Of a stretch of 64,000 nucleotides of DNA, positions 43,290 through 51,360 are shown one piece after another (position 1 is the stretch's first letter; the number at the start of each line of letters is the position of its first letter). The position numbers were made by a program, and so were the translations under genes. Location of the stretch: assembly GCF_003025555.1 (NCBI RefSeq), contig NZ_PYMH01000001.1:62001-126000 (forward strand), given 5' to 3'. The notes beneath the pieces are model-generated. The model had not been told where the DNA came from, did no database searches, and saw nothing but the letters and a program-made list of their open reading frames with translations. Origin of the DNA: Photobacterium lutimaris (lineage in GTDB: Bacteria > Pseudomonadota > Gammaproteobacteria > Enterobacterales > Vibrionaceae).

Positions 43290-44012
43290 ATGATGATATT
43301 AGGTACAAAACCATTTATTTTAAATACGCAGCGTTTTAGAAAGTTTGCTACAAGTGATGCGATCATATATCTGAGCGAATTTAATAAGGACTCATATTGT
43401 GATTCAATGTTTAAACGACTTGGAGTACATTTCCCTCATCGTTTAAATAATGCTGTTGATAAACGGAAAGCCGAGTTTTTAACTGGACGCTACTGTGCAA
43501 GCAAAGCGTTGCAAGAAATTGGAGTTAAAAACTACACAGTGTCTGCTGATGAGCATCGGTGTCCGTTATGGCCAGAACACGTTGCTGGCTCGATATCACA
43601 TAGTCACAATATTGCAGTTGCTGCAGTTGCGTTTAAAACAACTATATTTGGTATTGGCATTGACATAGAGAAAATACTTTCTGCAGAGATGGTGAATGGT
43701 ATTAAGGAACAGGTTCTTTTTGGTCACGAGAGTGGACTACTTGATATAGACTATATATCTAATGAAATAATGGTTTCACTTATATTCTCAATCAAGGAGA
43801 GCTTTTTTAAAGCGGCATACCCTTCAACTGGCCATTATTTTGGTTTTGATGCCGTCAGTATCGATTACTTGGATTTCACTTCCAATATTTTCCGACTGAC
43901 TTTGTTGCAGGATCTAAACAAATTACTAAGGAAGGGTGCTACATACGCAGGTAAATTCACTTTTCTTAACGGACACGTTTTTTCGATATTAACCATTCAG
44001 AAGCAATCATAA
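43290..44012 (+). CDS. 4'-phosphopantetheinyl transferase, EntD/Sfp type
   Basis: 240 residues. Motifs of the family are in order: RKAEFLTGRYCASKAL, CPLWPEHVAGSISHSH, GIGIDIEK (Mg-binding Asp/Glu) and FSIKESFFKAAYP. It transfers phosphopantetheine from coenzyme A to the serine of carrier proteins and is the likely activating enzyme for the ACPs of the PKS, whose genes end just upstream. It follows the HEAT gene after 127 bases. The stop codon lies at the junction with transposon debris: the truncated IS481-like gene on the other strand reads into it, so the last residues may have been changed by that event. Confidence 0.92.
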   Translation: MMILGTKPFILNTQRFRKFATSDAIIYLSEFNKDSYCDSMFKRLGVHFPHRLNNAVDKRKAEFLTGRYCASKALQEIGVKNYTVSADEHRCPLWPEHVAGSISHSHNIAVAAVAFKTTIFGIGIDIEKILSAEMVNGIKEQVLFGHESGLLDIDYISNEIMVSLIFSIKESFFKAAYPSTGHYFGFDAVSIDYLDFTSNIFRLTLLQDLNKLLRKGATYAGKFTFLNGHVFSILTIQKQS

Positions 44013-44340
44013 TGACCTGGATGGACGGTTTCTATCTCACCGCAGGCTTCCTCATCATCCTTTTTCTTCTCAAGGGCTGCGACTTGAGACTCGGTTAGGA
44101 TGATGCCTTCCTTAGCGACTTTGCGTTCCAGAGCTAAGAGGCGTTGGTTCATATTGGCAAGACCGTGCCTTAACCAAATGCTACGAACACCGCTAGGTGA
44201 CACAAAAATAGTTTGTTTACGAAGTTCATTGCTAGTTCTAGTCTGGCCGTGAGTGAGTTCTTCAAGTGAGTAATCTAAGACGGCTTTTCCGACGACTTCG
44301 TCCACTCGGTTTTTATGATTTGGTTTACGTCTGTTCTTAT
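43997..44340 (-). pseudogene. IS481-like transposase remnant, central part
   Basis: Reading leftward from the IS66 junction, RRKPNHKNRVDEVVGKAVLDY, HGQTRTSNELRKQ, SPSGVRSIWLRHGL and EGIILTESQVAALEKKK match the region before the catalytic domain of IS481-like transposases. Homology stops after HPG (about 44010), so the catalytic part is missing and the frame runs into the end of the PPTase gene. Its N-terminal continuation lies at 49319-49470; joining the two restores GVEALLDKNRRKPN. Confidence 0.8.
44333..44340. repeat. Left copy of 8-bp target duplication of the IS66 element
   Basis: GTTCTTAT here equals 49319-49326. Removing everything between them plus one copy rejoins the split IS481-like reading frame. 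Eight base pairs is the usual IS66-family duplication length. Confidence 0.9.
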
Positions 44341-44405
44341 GTATGCGCCCCATGATCCCACGGGCGCAATATTAATGATCTGCACCAGTAAAATTGGACA
44401 CTCTG

Positions 44406-45245
44406 CTAAGCGATATGTTTAAGTTCAAAGTTAGCTGGGCTTAAATACCCAAGAGCACTGTGCCTTCTTGTTCGATTATAATCAACCTCAATATATTCAA
44501 AAACAGTTCGTCGCATTACGTCACGCGTCATGATCGGTTCGTATTGGATCGCCTCTACTTTCAGTGAATGGAAAAAGCTTTCAACGCAGGCATTGTCCCA
44601 ACAGTTCCCTTTACGACTCATGCTTTGTCTTAACTGACATGAAGTTATGATGTCGCGATAATCTTGCGAGCAGTATTGACTACCACGATCACTGTGGACG
44701 ATTACATTCTCAGGGAAGCCCCTGCGGAAGAGAGCCATCGATAACGCATCACAAACTAAGCTTGCTGTCATTCGAGTATCCATTGACCAGCCAATCACTT
44801 GCCTTGAGTACAGGTCAATGATCACAGCAAGGTACAACCAACCCTCGCTGGTTGCCAGATAGGTGATATCTCCAGCCCACTTCTGATTCGGCGCATCAGC
44901 ACTGAAATCTTGCGCAAGTAAGTTAGGCGCGACTGGCATCGTATGTTTGCTATCTGTCGTGCTCTTAAATTTACGCGCAGCCTTTGGTACCAAATTTTGA
45001 CGCTTCATGCTTGCAGCAATCGTCTTAATATTGTGCGTATCGCCATTCTCTGCCAGCTCTTTTTGAATGCGCCTTGAACCATCACGCTCCTTACTCTCGT
45101 TGAAAGCGTCGTGAACCTTCGAGTCGAGTTCTTGTTGGACAACCATACGTGGTGGCGTGTTGTGCCGATGCTTAAGCCAATAATAAAACCCACTTCGCGA
45201 GACCTGGAGCACCGCTGTCAAACGCGTAACACTGAAGTACAGCAA
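44406..45245 (-). CDS. IS3-family transposase OrfB, DDE integrase domain
   Basis: 279 residues with an HTH_21-like N-terminal part and the DDE catalytic core: first Asp in GDITYLAT, second in HSDRGSQYC, Glu in NACVESFFHSLK, and the usual C-terminal HSALGYLSPANFE. The frame is open upstream to the A-run in orfA, so the active enzyme is expected as an OrfAB frameshift fusion. All catalytic residues are present, so the element may still be active. Confidence 0.93.
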   Translation of the reverse strand: MLYFSVTRLTAVLQVSRSGFYYWLKHRHNTPPRMVVQQELDSKVHDAFNESKERDGSRRIQKELAENGDTHNIKTIAASMKRQNLVPKAARKFKSTTDSKHTMPVAPNLLAQDFSADAPNQKWAGDITYLATSEGWLYLAVIIDLYSRQVIGWSMDTRMTASLVCDALSMALFRRGFPENVIVHSDRGSQYCSQDYRDIITSCQLRQSMSRKGNCWDNACVESFFHSLKVEAIQYEPIMTRDVMRRTVFEYIEVDYNRTRRHSALGYLSPANFELKHIA

Positions 45246-45271
45246 GTGCTCAAGGATGAATTCGTAACGCT

Positions 45272-45556
45272 CTACTTTAGATTCTTGGCGAAGTAGGTGG
45301 CGGCTTTTTTTACGATATCTAGCTCCTCCGCCTGTTCGGCTAGAAGCCGCTTTAATTTTGCATTTTCAGCTGCCAGTTCTTTTTCACGATCACTGACGCT
45401 GCTTGTCTGTCGAACCGCCTTACGCCAATTGTAGAGCTGAGATTCGTGAAGAGATAACTGCTTGGCTGCTGTGGTCACCCCAACTGTTTCAGCTAGCTTG
45501 AGGGCTTCAGCTTTGAATTCAGGGGTATGCATTGTTCGTTTTTTCTTGTTTGTCAT
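45272..45556 (-). CDS. IS3-family OrfA, helix-turn-helix protein
   Basis: 94 residues: an N-terminal HTH (FKAEALKLAETVGVTTAAKQ) for binding the element ends, followed by a leucine-zipper helix (ELAAENAKLKRLLAEQAEEL) for multimerisation. Orientation and spacing to orfB are typical of the family. Confidence 0.92.
   Translation of the reverse strand: MTNKKKRTMHTPEFKAEALKLAETVGVTTAAKQLSLHESQLYNWRKAVRQTSSVSDREKELAAENAKLKRLLAEQAEELDIVKKAATYFAKNLK
45304..45311 (-). promoter_or_regulatory. Probable -1 ribosomal frameshift site joining OrfA and OrfB
   Basis: On the minus strand orfA reads GTA AAA AAA GCC. Slipping back one base on this A-run enters the orfB frame, which is open from here (SRHLLRQESKVERYEF...) into the OrfB protein. 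Such A-run slippage is the standard way IS3 elements make the fused transposase. Confidence 0.7.
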
Positions 45557-45584
45557 AATTCACCTCGTTAGTGATTGTACTCAC

Positions 45585-47120
45585 TTAACGCGGTGTCCAA
45601 AACTGTTGGGGCGGATCATAATGTGAGAAGTTCCAGGGAAGAAGTGATTCGATATCTGGATCAGGCTTGGCCATCTCTTTCATACACTGGACGAGGTAAT
45701 CGTAAAGGATAAGATCATTGGCTTTGGCCGTTTCGATGATGCTGTAGAGCATTGCATTGGCATCCGCACCCTTAGGCGTATCGGCGAAGAGCCAGTTCTT
45801 TCGCCCGATAACCATGGATTTGATTGCACGTTCCGCTCGATTATTGTCGATAGATAAGTGACCATCTTCCACATACCGAACCAGCTTAGGCCACTGACCA
45901 GTCGTATATTTAATTGCCTTACCCAACTGGCTTGAGCCCACCACTTTCTGCGATGTCAGCCACTTATGCAGGTCATCAAGCATTGGCTTCGCCAGTTTCT
46001 GCCGCTCTGTCAATCGCTCCTGGGCAGCATTACCTTTCAGACGCGTTTCTAACGCATACAGTTTTTGGATTTTCGCCAGGGCGACATCTGCTTTTCCTGT
46101 CTTGCCTTTACCTTGCAGCTTCTTGGCATCCATGAACTTACGGCGGGCATGAGCCAGGCAGCCCAGGTGCTTGACCTTTGGCAGTCCATCATAGGCTTTA
46201 TAACCATCCGTTTGTAAGTAGCCCTTGTATTCACCAAGGAAGGCAACAGGGCACGCCCTCGAACGACCGTTTTGATAGTCGAACAAGACGATATTTTTGA
46301 CATTTTTTAATGCAGCTTCAGGTGAGTCTGCGCCCGAGCAGTAGACCCACATATAACACTGTTTATCTTCTTTCAGTACATTGAGTGGCGTTTCATCCGC
46401 CTGAACCACCACTTGTTCCAGCAGGTGCTTTTGTAGCGCCTGATAAAGCGGAGTAAAGTGCTCGCTGACCTGCATCACCCAACGTGCCATCGTGGTTCTG
46501 GATAACTCAATACCAGATTGTTTAAACAGGCTTTCCTGGCGGTACAGTGGCAACGCGTACTGGTATTTACCGAGGATGATGTTGGCCAGCAGACTTTCAG
46601 TGGCGAAGCTCTTGGGGATTAGGCTGGCGGGGGCAGGTTTTTGGCTAATGCTGACTTTATCCGCTTCCCTCTCGCACTGGCGACAACCGTACTTAGGGCA
46701 CACATATTCTAGTACTTTTAATACAGCGGGCGTGAACTCGAGCTTTTCACTGCTATCTTCACCGATTTTATGCAGCGGATGCTGGCAACATGAGCAGACT
46801 TTTTCTTCATCAGCCAAGTCCAGAACGATACGTTCACGTGGCAGGTCTTTAGGAAGAGGCTTGCGTTTACCACGCGCTTTTTTGGTCGTTGTGGTAGTGA
46901 CCACCTCCTCCTGCTCTGGGGCAACCGCTTCGCATTCCACCTCATTGAACAGGTCACCCTGCGCTTCGTCATACGGCTTGAGTGCTTCTGCACGTTTGGC
47001 GAACTGGCGGTCGATAGCCAGTTTAAACTGCTCAAGAAGAGATGCCTTTTCAGCCATCAGGGCTTTTACCATCGCTTGAAGCTCGGCAACATCTTGACTG
47101 TCAGGGTTAATATCGGGCAT
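45585..47120 (-). CDS. tnpC: IS66-family transposase TnpC, 3' end altered by IS3 insertion
   Basis: 511 residues: coiled N-terminal part (LQAMVKALMAEKASLLEQF), a Cys-rich zinc-finger-like block (CSCCQHPL, CPKYGCRQCE), and the IS66 DDE domain (VVQADETPLNVL, HLGCLAHARRKF, DNNRAERAIKSMVIGRKNW). The last ten residues (DPPQQFWTPR) come from the IS3 end; the native protein ended PWNFSH. Because only the tail is changed it may still work. Confidence 0.93.
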   Translation of the reverse strand: MPDINPDSQDVAELQAMVKALMAEKASLLEQFKLAIDRQFAKRAEALKPYDEAQGDLFNEVECEAVAPEQEEVVTTTTTKKARGKRKPLPKDLPRERIVLDLADEEKVCSCCQHPLHKIGEDSSEKLEFTPAVLKVLEYVCPKYGCRQCEREADKVSISQKPAPASLIPKSFATESLLANIILGKYQYALPLYRQESLFKQSGIELSRTTMARWVMQVSEHFTPLYQALQKHLLEQVVVQADETPLNVLKEDKQCYMWVYCSGADSPEAALKNVKNIVLFDYQNGRSRACPVAFLGEYKGYLQTDGYKAYDGLPKVKHLGCLAHARRKFMDAKKLQGKGKTGKADVALAKIQKLYALETRLKGNAAQERLTERQKLAKPMLDDLHKWLTSQKVVGSSQLGKAIKYTTGQWPKLVRYVEDGHLSIDNNRAERAIKSMVIGRKNWLFADTPKGADANAMLYSIIETAKANDLILYDYLVQCMKEMAKPDPDIESLLPWNFSHYDPPQQFWTPR

Positions 47121-47187
47121 CTTTTCATGGCATCCATTATACTAAAAATGGTTCGTAACTGCCCGGCATATCTGACTTTTATGATGG

Positions 47188-47541
47188 CTAACTCATTGTA
47201 AAACTGTGTATTTTCATGGGTTTATGGCCGATAATCGTAAAGCCAGACAGCAGGCGTTCGAACTCCTCACCGCTTAGGGTAAAGACCTGATGTTTCTCCC
47301 TGGATGGCCACTTAAACTTGTCTTTTTTCAGGCGCTTGTACCAAAGGGCGAAGCCTGTGTTATCCCAGTAGAGTACCTTCATTTTGTCGCGCTGTTTGTT
47401 GGTAAACAAGAACAGCGCCCCTGAGTCTAAAGACAAATCGGTTTCGGACTCGACCAGCGCTGCCAGGCCGTTGATGGATTTGCGGAAGTCAACGAACTCA
47501 CGGTACAGGTAAATGGCAGGAGGACTGATTAACCCTTTCAT
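47188..47541 (-). CDS. tnpB: IS66 Orf2-like protein TnpB
   Basis: 117 residues with the family pattern YLYREFVDFRKSINGLAALV and LFLFTNKQRDKMKVLYWD. It is an accessory protein needed for transposition of IS66 elements; its exact action is unknown. Its start overlaps the stop of tnpA (ATGA). Confidence 0.93.
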   Translation of the reverse strand: MKGLISPPAIYLYREFVDFRKSINGLAALVESETDLSLDSGALFLFTNKQRDKMKVLYWDNTGFALWYKRLKKDKFKWPSREKHQVFTLSGEEFERLLSGFTIIGHKPMKIHSFTMS

Positions 47542-47861
47542 GACTGGAGAGCGCCAATAAGCTCTGCCAGATACCCCACAGGTGTACCTTGCGGAATGCT
47601 TAGCTCGATTTCATTGATGCTGAGCGTCATATTTGCCAGGGCGGGTTTGGTGAACTGGTAGTGCGTTGTCTGCTCAACCACTTCTGCACGAACAAACGCG
47701 CTTTGATGGCTTTCATTGGATAGTTGCAGCGAACGCCGTTTAGCAAAGAAGGTTGAAGGGCTGAGATTGTTCTGTCGGCAGAACTCTCTTTGGGTCAGGG
47801 AGCTGTTTTCGTATTGCCGAAATATTGCCAGCCATTCCTGGTCGCTACGTCGATTGGCCAT
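47538..47861 (-). CDS. tnpA: IS66 accessory protein TnpA, helix-turn-helix
   Basis: 107 residues with an N-terminal HTH (WLAIFRQYENSSLTQREFCR, then SPSTFFAKRR) and a C-terminal strand block ending YLAELIGAL. It probably binds the element ends or controls the promoter. It is the first gene of the tnpABC operon. Confidence 0.88.
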   Translation of the reverse strand: MANRRSDQEWLAIFRQYENSSLTQREFCRQNNLSPSTFFAKRRSLQLSNESHQSAFVRAEVVEQTTHYQFTKPALANMTLSINEIELSIPQGTPVGYLAELIGALQS

Positions 47862-48192
47862 GATCTTGTCTCCTCATGTGTCGGAATTAAGATCATAAAA
47901 GGCTCATCATCCTATTTGAATGCGCGGTTTATGGGGCGTGTAGGACACAGCCCTTATTGCAAGTAAAAATTTAACGAAAATGAAGGTTTGATTGCCTACG
48001 TGTATTCGGTCTTCATAAGTGATGTCGTTATTTACATCAGACCTTAATGGCTTCATTTGCTACATTAACTCCCAAGCGCTTACACGAGCTTTAAACTCTA
48101 CTCATCGCCCCAAGTCGGGTTTGTTAGTGTCGGTTCAACCTGTTATCCATCAAGCTTTACTCTGCAATTCATTTAATTAATCAATGATCTAT
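47862..48192. other. Noncoding junction between IS66 tnpA and the IS110 gene
   Basis: 331 bases holding the IS66 leader (GAGGAGACA ahead of tnpA) and, further right, the 3' noncoding part of the IS110 element. The exact IS110 end could not be placed. I see no open frame of note. Confidence 0.5.
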
Positions 48193-49290
48193 TTACGCCG
48201 AAGCTAGTTTTTCGTCATAAGTTTCATTTTTTGCCACTAATGCCCACGCGATCCTTGCCAGCTTATTTGCTAAGGCCACGATGACCACATTCGCATGTTT
48301 TTTCTCACTAAGCCTCTGTATCCAAAGACTTAAAGAGTCAGACTTTTTCTTTGAGTGCCGATAAGCAGATCTGGCACCATGCACGAGTATCTTTCTTATA
48401 TAACCATCACCTCTTTTACTGATACCCAGCAATGTATCTTTGCCTCCTGTGCTATGCTGTCGTGGTGTTAAACCCAGTGACGCCGCAAAATCACGTCCGT
48501 TCTTAAATTGTTTTCCATCAATTTCTAAAAGTAATGCACTACATACCAATGGCCCTATCCCTGTAACTGCAAGGAGTCGTTTGCTTTCAGGTTTGGATGA
48601 GATCCGTTGTTTTATCATATTTGTTAAGGTTTCAATGCGTTCGTCTAAACAACTTAGATCCTCATATAAAAGCGCAAGCAAGTGGCGAAACTCACATGTT
48701 AAGGCATTTTCACCATCTTCTAACCAAAAAGGAATTGCTTGACGTAGATTACCGATCCCCCATGAAGCAACGATGCCATACTCACCAACAAGACCTCGTA
48801 TCTGGTTCACTTTTGCCGTTCTTTGGCGAACTAGATCTTCACGAACACGATGAAGCGCTTGATCATCTTGCTGCTCTACCGTTTTTACCCTGACAAACCG
48901 CATTTGTGGACGCCCAGAGGCTTCGCAAATAGCCTCAGCATCCACCTTATCGTTCTTGTTCGTTTTTACATATGGTTTCACATACTGAGGAGCAATCAAC
49001 TTAACTTGGTATCCTAATGCAGTTAACTCTCTAGCCCAAAAATGTGCTGAGGCGCAAGCTTCAAAAGCAATGACAGCACTAGGTGGGACACGTTTAGCAA
49101 TGGCCTTAATCCAGGTATCACGCTTGTATTTTCCCTGCCAGACTATTTTATCCCGCTCATCAACTGCGTGAATATGGAAAATATTCTTTGCCAGATCAAC
49201 ACCAACTCTATTGATACTACTCATAAAACCCACCTTGTTTTCATTTTTACCTTATCTTCAACCAATTTTAGTTGAGCATCGGGCTATTGA
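47942..49290 (-). mobile_element. IS110-family element (IS1111-like), ends approximate
   Basis: The DEDD transposase gene at 48193-49224 with about 250 bases downstream and under 100 upstream lies between IS66 tnpA and the right IS66 end. The longer noncoding part is on the 3' side, as in the IS1111 group. No target duplication is expected for this family, so the boundaries are estimates only. Confidence 0.6.
48193..49224 (-). CDS. IS110-family transposase (DEDD recombinase)
   Basis: 343 residues from the ATG at 49224, preferred over the in-frame GTG at 49233 because AAGGTGG stands five bases ahead. The RuvC-like DEDD domain shows VGVDLAKNIFHIH, AFEACASAHFW and TNKNDKVDAEAI. The C-terminal transposase_20 part has LLAVTGIGPLVCSALL, FAASLGLTPRQHSTGGK and the conserved serine region. 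Enzymes of this family are guided by a bridge RNA made from the element's noncoding end. The reading frame is intact. Confidence 0.93.
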   Translation of the reverse strand: MSSINRVGVDLAKNIFHIHAVDERDKIVWQGKYKRDTWIKAIAKRVPPSAVIAFEACASAHFWARELTALGYQVKLIAPQYVKPYVKTNKNDKVDAEAICEASGRPQMRFVRVKTVEQQDDQALHRVREDLVRQRTAKVNQIRGLVGEYGIVASWGIGNLRQAIPFWLEDGENALTCEFRHLLALLYEDLSCLDERIETLTNMIKQRISSKPESKRLLAVTGIGPLVCSALLLEIDGKQFKNGRDFAASLGLTPRQHSTGGKDTLLGISKRGDGYIRKILVHGARSAYRHSKKKSDSLSLWIQRLSEKKHANVVIVALANKLARIAWALVAKNETYDEKLASA

Positions 49291-49318
49291 GGTGGGCGGT
49301 GTCCATACCATTGCTTAC

Positions 49319-49470
49319 GTTCTTATCAAGAAGGGCTTCAACCCCACCATAATCGATAGCAGATTTTTAGCGATAGAAAGTATCTCTGGATAATCCCATA
49401 ACTTTGCAAGCTTGAGATACATTTCCTAGTTGCTCGGCCAGATTGAGCAGATGTGGTTACAGGAGATGTG
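49319..49470 (-). pseudogene. IS481-like transposase remnant, N-terminal part
   Basis: On the minus strand: LLNLAEQLGNVSQACKVMGL, SRDTFYR, a TAA stop, then KSAIDYGGVEALLDKN up to the IS66 junction. This is the HTH region of the transposase whose next part lies at 43997-44340. The in-frame stop and lost catalytic part show it was already dead or decayed after the IS66 insertion. The 8-bp copy GTTCTTAT is at 49319-49326. Confidence 0.85.
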
Positions 49471-49505
49471 CTTCAGTTAAATAGATAAGGATTATCCAAA
49501 AAAGT

Positions 49506-49540
49506 CACAGAGCCTTGAGCTCTGTGGCTTTTTGTTTTTT
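49506..49540 (+). terminator. Rho-independent terminator, possibly bidirectional
   Basis: Stem CACAGAGC, loop CTTGA, stem GCTCTGTG followed by GCTTTTTGTTTTTT. A run of A just ahead (CCAAAAAAGT) allows weaker function on the minus strand, where it would stop the regulator gene from reading into the IS nest. Confidence 0.85.
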
Positions 49541-49621
49541 ACTGCTTAAAATTTGAGTTGTTAAGCGGGGGGATTTAATAGATTGTAAGTCGCTCTGATT
49601 GATAGCTACTGAGCATAGCAA

Positions 49622-49834
49622 CTACTCAGATTGATTCTTGCCCTTTTCATAAAGCTCTCCAACTTCAATATCTAAATATTCACACAGCTTATCGATTGCT
49701 TCAATTTCTATGCGTGTCGCTGTTTCATTATAGATACGTGTGATTGTGCCTCGATTGATACCGGTATCTCTAGCCACATCGGCAATTTTTAGTCTTCGCT
49801 CTCCCATAATACGAGAGAGATTGCACTTAATCAT
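49622..49834 (-). CDS. Cro/C1-type HTH regulator
   Basis: 70 residues that form little more than one HTH domain (RRLKIADVARDTGINRGTIT then RIYNETATRIEIEAIDKLCE), as in small XRE regulators of phages and islands. It is divergent from the excisionase-like gene, with 133 bases between them, and so probably represses the excision-integration genes. Start at ATG 49834. Confidence 0.88.
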   Translation of the reverse strand: MIKCNLSRIMGERRLKIADVARDTGINRGTITRIYNETATRIEIEAIDKLCEYLDIEVGELYEKGKNQSE

Positions 49835-49877
49835 GTTCTTCTCCGATAAAAAATGACCTCCTGAAGATTAAAATGGC

Positions 49878-49905
49878 TTGCAAAGAGTGATTTTTGTGAT
49901 ACATT
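49878..49905 (+). promoter_or_regulatory. Possible sigma70 promoter of the excisionase-integrase operon
   Basis: TTGCAA at 49878-49883 and TACATT at 49900-49905 are 16 bases apart, about 60 bases ahead of the ATG at 49968. Found by eye only. Confidence 0.4.
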
Positions 49906-49967
49906 TCAATCTACAGAAGAACATTTTGTCTTTTTGTGAGTTATTAAGTTGTATAGGAGATTGTAAT

Positions 49968-50177
49968 ATGGCTAATACCTATCTGACAACAGAAGAACTT
50001 GCTTCACGTATCAAATACGATCCTCGTACTATTCGTGAGCAATTGAAAGATGCGGTTTTAATTGAAGGCGTTCACTACATACGCCCATTCGGCGGTCGGA
50101 AGATCTTATTCATCTGGGAGCGTGTTGAAGATCAGATGCTGAATGGCTATGTCGATATTATTCCTATGGCTATGTAA
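49968..50177 (+). CDS. Excisionase-like small HTH protein
   Basis: 69 residues from the ATG at 49968, chosen for GGAG eight bases ahead and for the short length usual for the group. The sequence (LTTEELASRIKYDPRTIREQL, VHYIRPFGGRKILFIWERVE) has the MerR/AlpA-like winged helix of recombination directionality factors. It stops ten bases before the integrase start and should set the direction of recombination or control the integrase gene. Confidence 0.72.
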   Translation: MANTYLTTEELASRIKYDPRTIREQLKDAVLIEGVHYIRPFGGRKILFIWERVEDQMLNGYVDIIPMAM

Positions 50178-50187
50178 GGAGGATTTC

Positions 50188-51360
50188 ATGGGAACAGTTA
50201 ACGGTCGAGGGAAAAAGCTTTATTTAGATTTTCGCTATCGTGGTATTCGTTGTCGGGAACAGACAAATTTAGATGACACTAAAGCAAACCGAAAGCGCGC
50301 GGAATCATTCTTAAAGCGCATTGAAGCTGAAATGCACTTAAAAACATTCCGCTACGAAAATCACTTTCCGAAGAGCAAAAAAGCCGAGAAGTTTCGGGCA
50401 ATGGAGCTGATGGAGCTAGCTTTATCAAGTGGTGAGGTGCTTCACTTCGCGGAGTTTTCAGAAATTTGGTTAAAAGAAAAGAATGCTGAATGGCGTCTTT
50501 CACAGCAAAAAACTGTTGAAGATATCTTCCGTATTTACCTCATTCCTGCCTTTGGAAAACGCCCAATCAACACCATTAAAAAGACTGACTTGATGGCCTT
50601 TCGTGGGGAATTAGTTGCGAAAAATGTGAAAGGGAAATCGCTGTCAGCTTCAAGAATTAATCACATTATGTCGCCATTAAGGATGCTTATTAATGAAGCG
50701 GCGGATAGACATGGCTATGAAACGCCTTGGCGAAATATTAAACCGCTGCCGATCCCAAAGTCAGATGTAAACCCATTCACTTTAGACGAAGCAATGAATA
50801 TTATTAATAATGTTAGGGAAGATTTCAAAGCTTATTATACCGTACGTTTTTTTGCAGGACTGCGGACGGGGGAGATTGATGGCTTAACCTGGCGAAATAT
50901 TGATTTCAAGCGTCGTCAGATTCTAATCACTCAATCATTAGTTAACGGTGAACTGGGTCCAGCTAAAACTCAAACATCCCATCGCTCTGTAGATATGTGT
51001 CAGATGGTGTATGACGCCTTAGTGAGTCACAAGCAATTGATGAGCGGTAAAAGTAAATTTGTATTCACTAATGCCAACGGTAATCCGTTATTACACCGCA
51101 ATGTGACTCGGCGCATTTGGTATCCTTTACTTGATTTTCTTGAAATTGAACGGCGTAATCCGTACCAAACTCGCCATACTGCTGCGACTTTGTGGTTGGC
51201 TGCAGGTGAAGCTCCTGAATGGATAGCCAAACAGTTGGGTCACTCTAATACTAATATGCTTTTTACTGTTTACTCTCGCTTTGTACCGAACTTAACTCGC
51301 AGAGATGGTAGTGCTTTTGAAGCATTTCTAAATCGTCAGTTAGAAGGAGACAGCAAATGA
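50188..51360 (+). CDS. int: Phage-type tyrosine integrase
   Basis: 390 residues from the ATG at 50188, which has a strong AAGGAGG seven bases ahead. The N-terminal part (KLYLDFRYRGIRCREQTNL) is an arm-binding domain of the min-D/DUF3596 type, then a core-binding SAM-like domain. The catalytic domain has Arg in FAGLRTGEIDGLTW, HxxR in YQTRHTAATLW, His in KQLGHSNTNM and Tyr in VYSRFVPN. It cuts and joins att sites of a phage-like island. It overlaps the next gene by four bases. Confidence 0.95.
   Translation: MGTVNGRGKKLYLDFRYRGIRCREQTNLDDTKANRKRAESFLKRIEAEMHLKTFRYENHFPKSKKAEKFRAMELMELALSSGEVLHFAEFSEIWLKEKNAEWRLSQQKTVEDIFRIYLIPAFGKRPINTIKKTDLMAFRGELVAKNVKGKSLSASRINHIMSPLRMLINEAADRHGYETPWRNIKPLPIPKSDVNPFTLDEAMNIINNVREDFKAYYTVRFFAGLRTGEIDGLTWRNIDFKRRQILITQSLVNGELGPAKTQTSHRSVDMCQMVYDALVSHKQLMSGKSKFVFTNANGNPLLHRNVTRRIWYPLLDFLEIERRNPYQTRHTAATLWLAAGEAPEWIAKQLGHSNTNMLFTVYSRFVPNLTRRDGSAFEAFLNRQLEGDSK

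Larger units (their letters stand above)
44376..45618 (-). mobile_element. IS3-family insertion sequence
   Basis: The ends are inverted repeats: TGATCTGCACCAGT... reading in from 44376 and TGATCCGCCCCAAC... reading in from 45618, both reaching TTGGACAC. The flanks share TAA (44373-44375 and 45619-45621), a 3-bp duplication as usual for IS3. Excising it gives the IS66 tnpC a native end PWNFSH followed by TAA. Confidence 0.9.
44341..49318 (-). mobile_element. IS66-family element interrupted by IS3 and IS110 elements
   Basis: Bounded by the 8-bp direct repeat GTTCTTAT and by ends reading inward GTATGC (left) and GTAAGC (right), the latter like the GTAAGC ends of the family. It contains tnpA, tnpB and tnpC on the minus strand. 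An IS3 element sits at the stop codon of tnpC and an IS110 element lies between tnpA and the right end, which accounts for the total length. Confidence 0.85.

Noticed and set aside
43997..44353. A genuine small host gene downstream of the PPTase
   Set aside because: Its residues match the middle of an IS481-like transposase, its start is IS66 end sequence and its stop lies in the PPTase gene; a fragment.
46492..47079. 195-residue open frame on the plus strand
   Set aside because: It lies fully antisense to IS66 tnpC, whose motifs are clear; a shadow.
47920..47945. Right end of the IS66 element directly upstream of tnpA
   Set aside because: It has some likeness to the left end (CGCCCCAT), but the 8-bp duplication and restored IS481-like frame place the true end at 49318.
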